Made by a program: the position numbers and the translations under genes
NCBI GenBank assembly: GCA_907163375.1
Contig: CAJQUW010004746.1
Span: forward strand, 713,022 to 777,021
From: Prostheceraeus crozeri
Lineage: Eukaryota; Platyhelminthes; Polycladida; Euryleptidae
Direction of reading: 5' to 3'
DNA length: 64,000 nt
Shown here: one piece after another, positions 62,455-64,000 of the stretch
Numbering within the stretch: position 1 is the stretch's first letter
Layout: each line of letters starts with the position of its first letter
The notes under the pieces: generated by a model
Database searches by the model: none
What the model saw: the letters and a program-made list of their open reading frames with translations, nothing else
What the model was told of the DNA's origin: nothing

Positions 62455-63289
62455 TTACTCTGCAATTTCGAGTGACCAAATCAACGCAACCTCTGTCTTC
62501 CGATGGAATCCTTGATGTTCTCTAGCCCTTTTTTCCTGTCGGAGTTCTTCATTAGACCTTCTCTCTGATCCTCTCACTCCACACATCGAACGTATCATGC
62601 GCATCTCCGCAGACTGCAGCATATTTTCATTATTAGAGAGCAGGGGCCAAGACTCACAACCGTAAATCATTGCTTGAAGGACGCATGCTGCATGCAACTG
62701 GCCTATAACTCGCTTGGAAGCTGACTCCAACCACACCGTATTCTGGCAACTACGGCAACCACAACAACACAAGTAACAGAAGCGCTGTCCACGCACTCAA
62801 GTCGGGTTCCGTGAATATCTTCATCATCATCCTTCGAACCTGACAAGCACTTCTCATACTTATAATTGATAGCCCCTTTCACTTTTGATCGCAGCCATAC
62901 ATTACAGATGCTACATTGAATGGAATTAACTCCCAACCTTAGCAGCATTCCACACATGGGCATTTTGCTATCTTGTACTTCTTTTCTATCGTGTCTTTAC
63001 ATCCGCTTAACATGATTTTCGTCTTTGCAGCATTCATTTTCAAGCCATTTCAGGACAAAACTTCTTTTCCAACACAGCAACTTCGCTTTAGATGTTCCTC
63101 CGAGTCTGCCATAAGAAGAAGGTCACCTGTATATAGAAGTTCATATGGCAATCCCTTCCTCGCAGCTTCACTAACGGCATTCATGACTATGACAAAGAGC
63201 AATGAACTCAATGCCGAACCCTGATGCACCCCAACATCTACATTAAAGTAGTCAGAGTCTCCAGAAGCAAGAAAGAAGACAAGCAGCAA
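62455..63289 (-). pseudogene. LINE reverse transcriptase fragment
   Basis: From 63289 downwards: FNVDVGVHQGSALSSLLFVI (RT palm lead-in), LLYTGDLLLMAD where family members have YADD, so the catalytic motif is damaged. Then come a Cys-containing region (VNSIQCSICNVWLRSK) and a C-terminal MIYGCESWPLLSNNENMLQS / MRMIRSMCGVRGSERRSNEE. The frame shifts at least twice among 63050-63289, 62703-62963 and 62455-62796. It belongs to a different LINE lineage from the fragment at 61 kb. Confidence 0.8.
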
Positions 63290-64000
63290 AACGTTGATTA
63301 ATTTTTCTCCCCAATTTTTGAAGTTCCTTTTGTCATGAGCAGAAAGGAATGCGGTTCACGCATTCGGTACATACGCCCTTACAACATTTACAAAATACTT
63401 AGGTGGAAATGAAGTGAAGATATATCAACAGCAAATATTGATCTAAGACTGTCACTTTTCTACATGGAACACTGCAATGCCTTGCATGCGACAGAAGAAT
63501 TTGACCAACATTTTCCAATCTGACCATAAAGTTTCTCATCTTTCGCTTGTCAGAAGATATTTGGATGATTGATGTGACAATAGTTGAACAAGTATGTTTG
63601 GTTTGCTTAGTTTTTGAATTAACAGCTGAATCAGTGGAGCGTTACAGCTTTGATACATTCAATCGGAGATTGACCATGGAATAAATTAACGCTCAGTAAT
63701 GACGACAATCATGAGTATAATTATATGTTACAAACAATCATCTCAATAAACACAGTACAGAGGTGCTTAATCTTATGTCATTCGCAACTCGATAGCTGCT
63801 ACTTTTGAAGTCACTGAAGACTGCACACAATAAGGGTTACAAATGATGCAATAGTTAGATAATTCTCCTCACATGACCTCTGTAATCTGATTTAAAGTCT
63901 TTTCTTTTGGTAAGTGTATAAAGTGGAATATATTTTTTGTGCAATCAGTGCATAGATACGGAAATAGTGGCATTGCCACCCTCACATAATATGGAGTTCA
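63290..64000. other. Intergenic to window end
   Basis: No gene or element recognised; possibly the upstream decayed part of the LINE at its left edge. Confidence 0.4.

Overview
This window looks like a chromosome segment of an invertebrate animal. It is AT-rich, with long introns and gene-poor intergenic DNA full of metazoan-type mobile elements. Two host genes support this. One is a single-exon membrane receptor with Ig-like domains and a cytoplasmic TIR/SEFIR-like domain (5.7-7.7 kb, minus strand). The other is the 3' half of an SLCO/OATP organic-anion transporter, whose last four exons lie on the minus strand between 34.7 and 19.7 kb with matching splice phases. A marine deuterostome or lophotrochozoan would fit; the sequence alone does not fix the species.

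Layout: 0-2 kb is a Penelope-like retroelement with an inverted partial copy. 2.4-4.1 kb holds two nearly perfect hairpin transposons. 5.7-7.7 kb is the receptor gene. 10.3-11.9 kb holds nested palindromic elements. 13.2-15.7 kb is a broken piggyBac transposon. 16.6-17.6 kb is a TA microsatellite with an unidentified Asn-rich ORF. 19.7-34.7 kb is the transporter, whose introns carry a Tc1-like element, two Penelope-like elements, two hAT-type elements and a TTAA-flanked element with repeated palindromes. 57.6-64 kb is mostly retroelement debris: a 1.2 kb palindrome of a Penelope-like 3' end and two LINE fragments.

The main feature is a Polinton/Maverick, a virus-like element treated here as a fossil, at 36375-57613. 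It has inverted terminal repeats of about 675 bp and a 6-bp target duplication. It looks recently inserted because its two terminal repeats are almost identical. It is nearly complete but carries roughly half a dozen breaks, mainly in the polymerase, integrase and capsid regions. Recognisable parts are a packaging ATPase, a DDE integrase with chromodomain, capsid proteins, an adenain-type protease, a protein-primed DNA polymerase B and two related structural-type proteins.

The most unusual content is a three-gene minus-strand cluster at 43.9-45.2 kb. It encodes a clear TATA-box-binding-protein (TBP) homologue and, just upstream, two tandem paralogues that resemble the PC4 coactivator fold. 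Several genes of the element carry strong TATA boxes with very short leaders. Two gene blocks begin with homologous 67-bp introns placed directly after the ATG. Three minus-strand genes near the right end are each followed by the same 145-bp module. Together these suggest that the ancestral element carried its own core-promoter recognition system matched to its own promoters, which I do not know as a standard part of Polintons.
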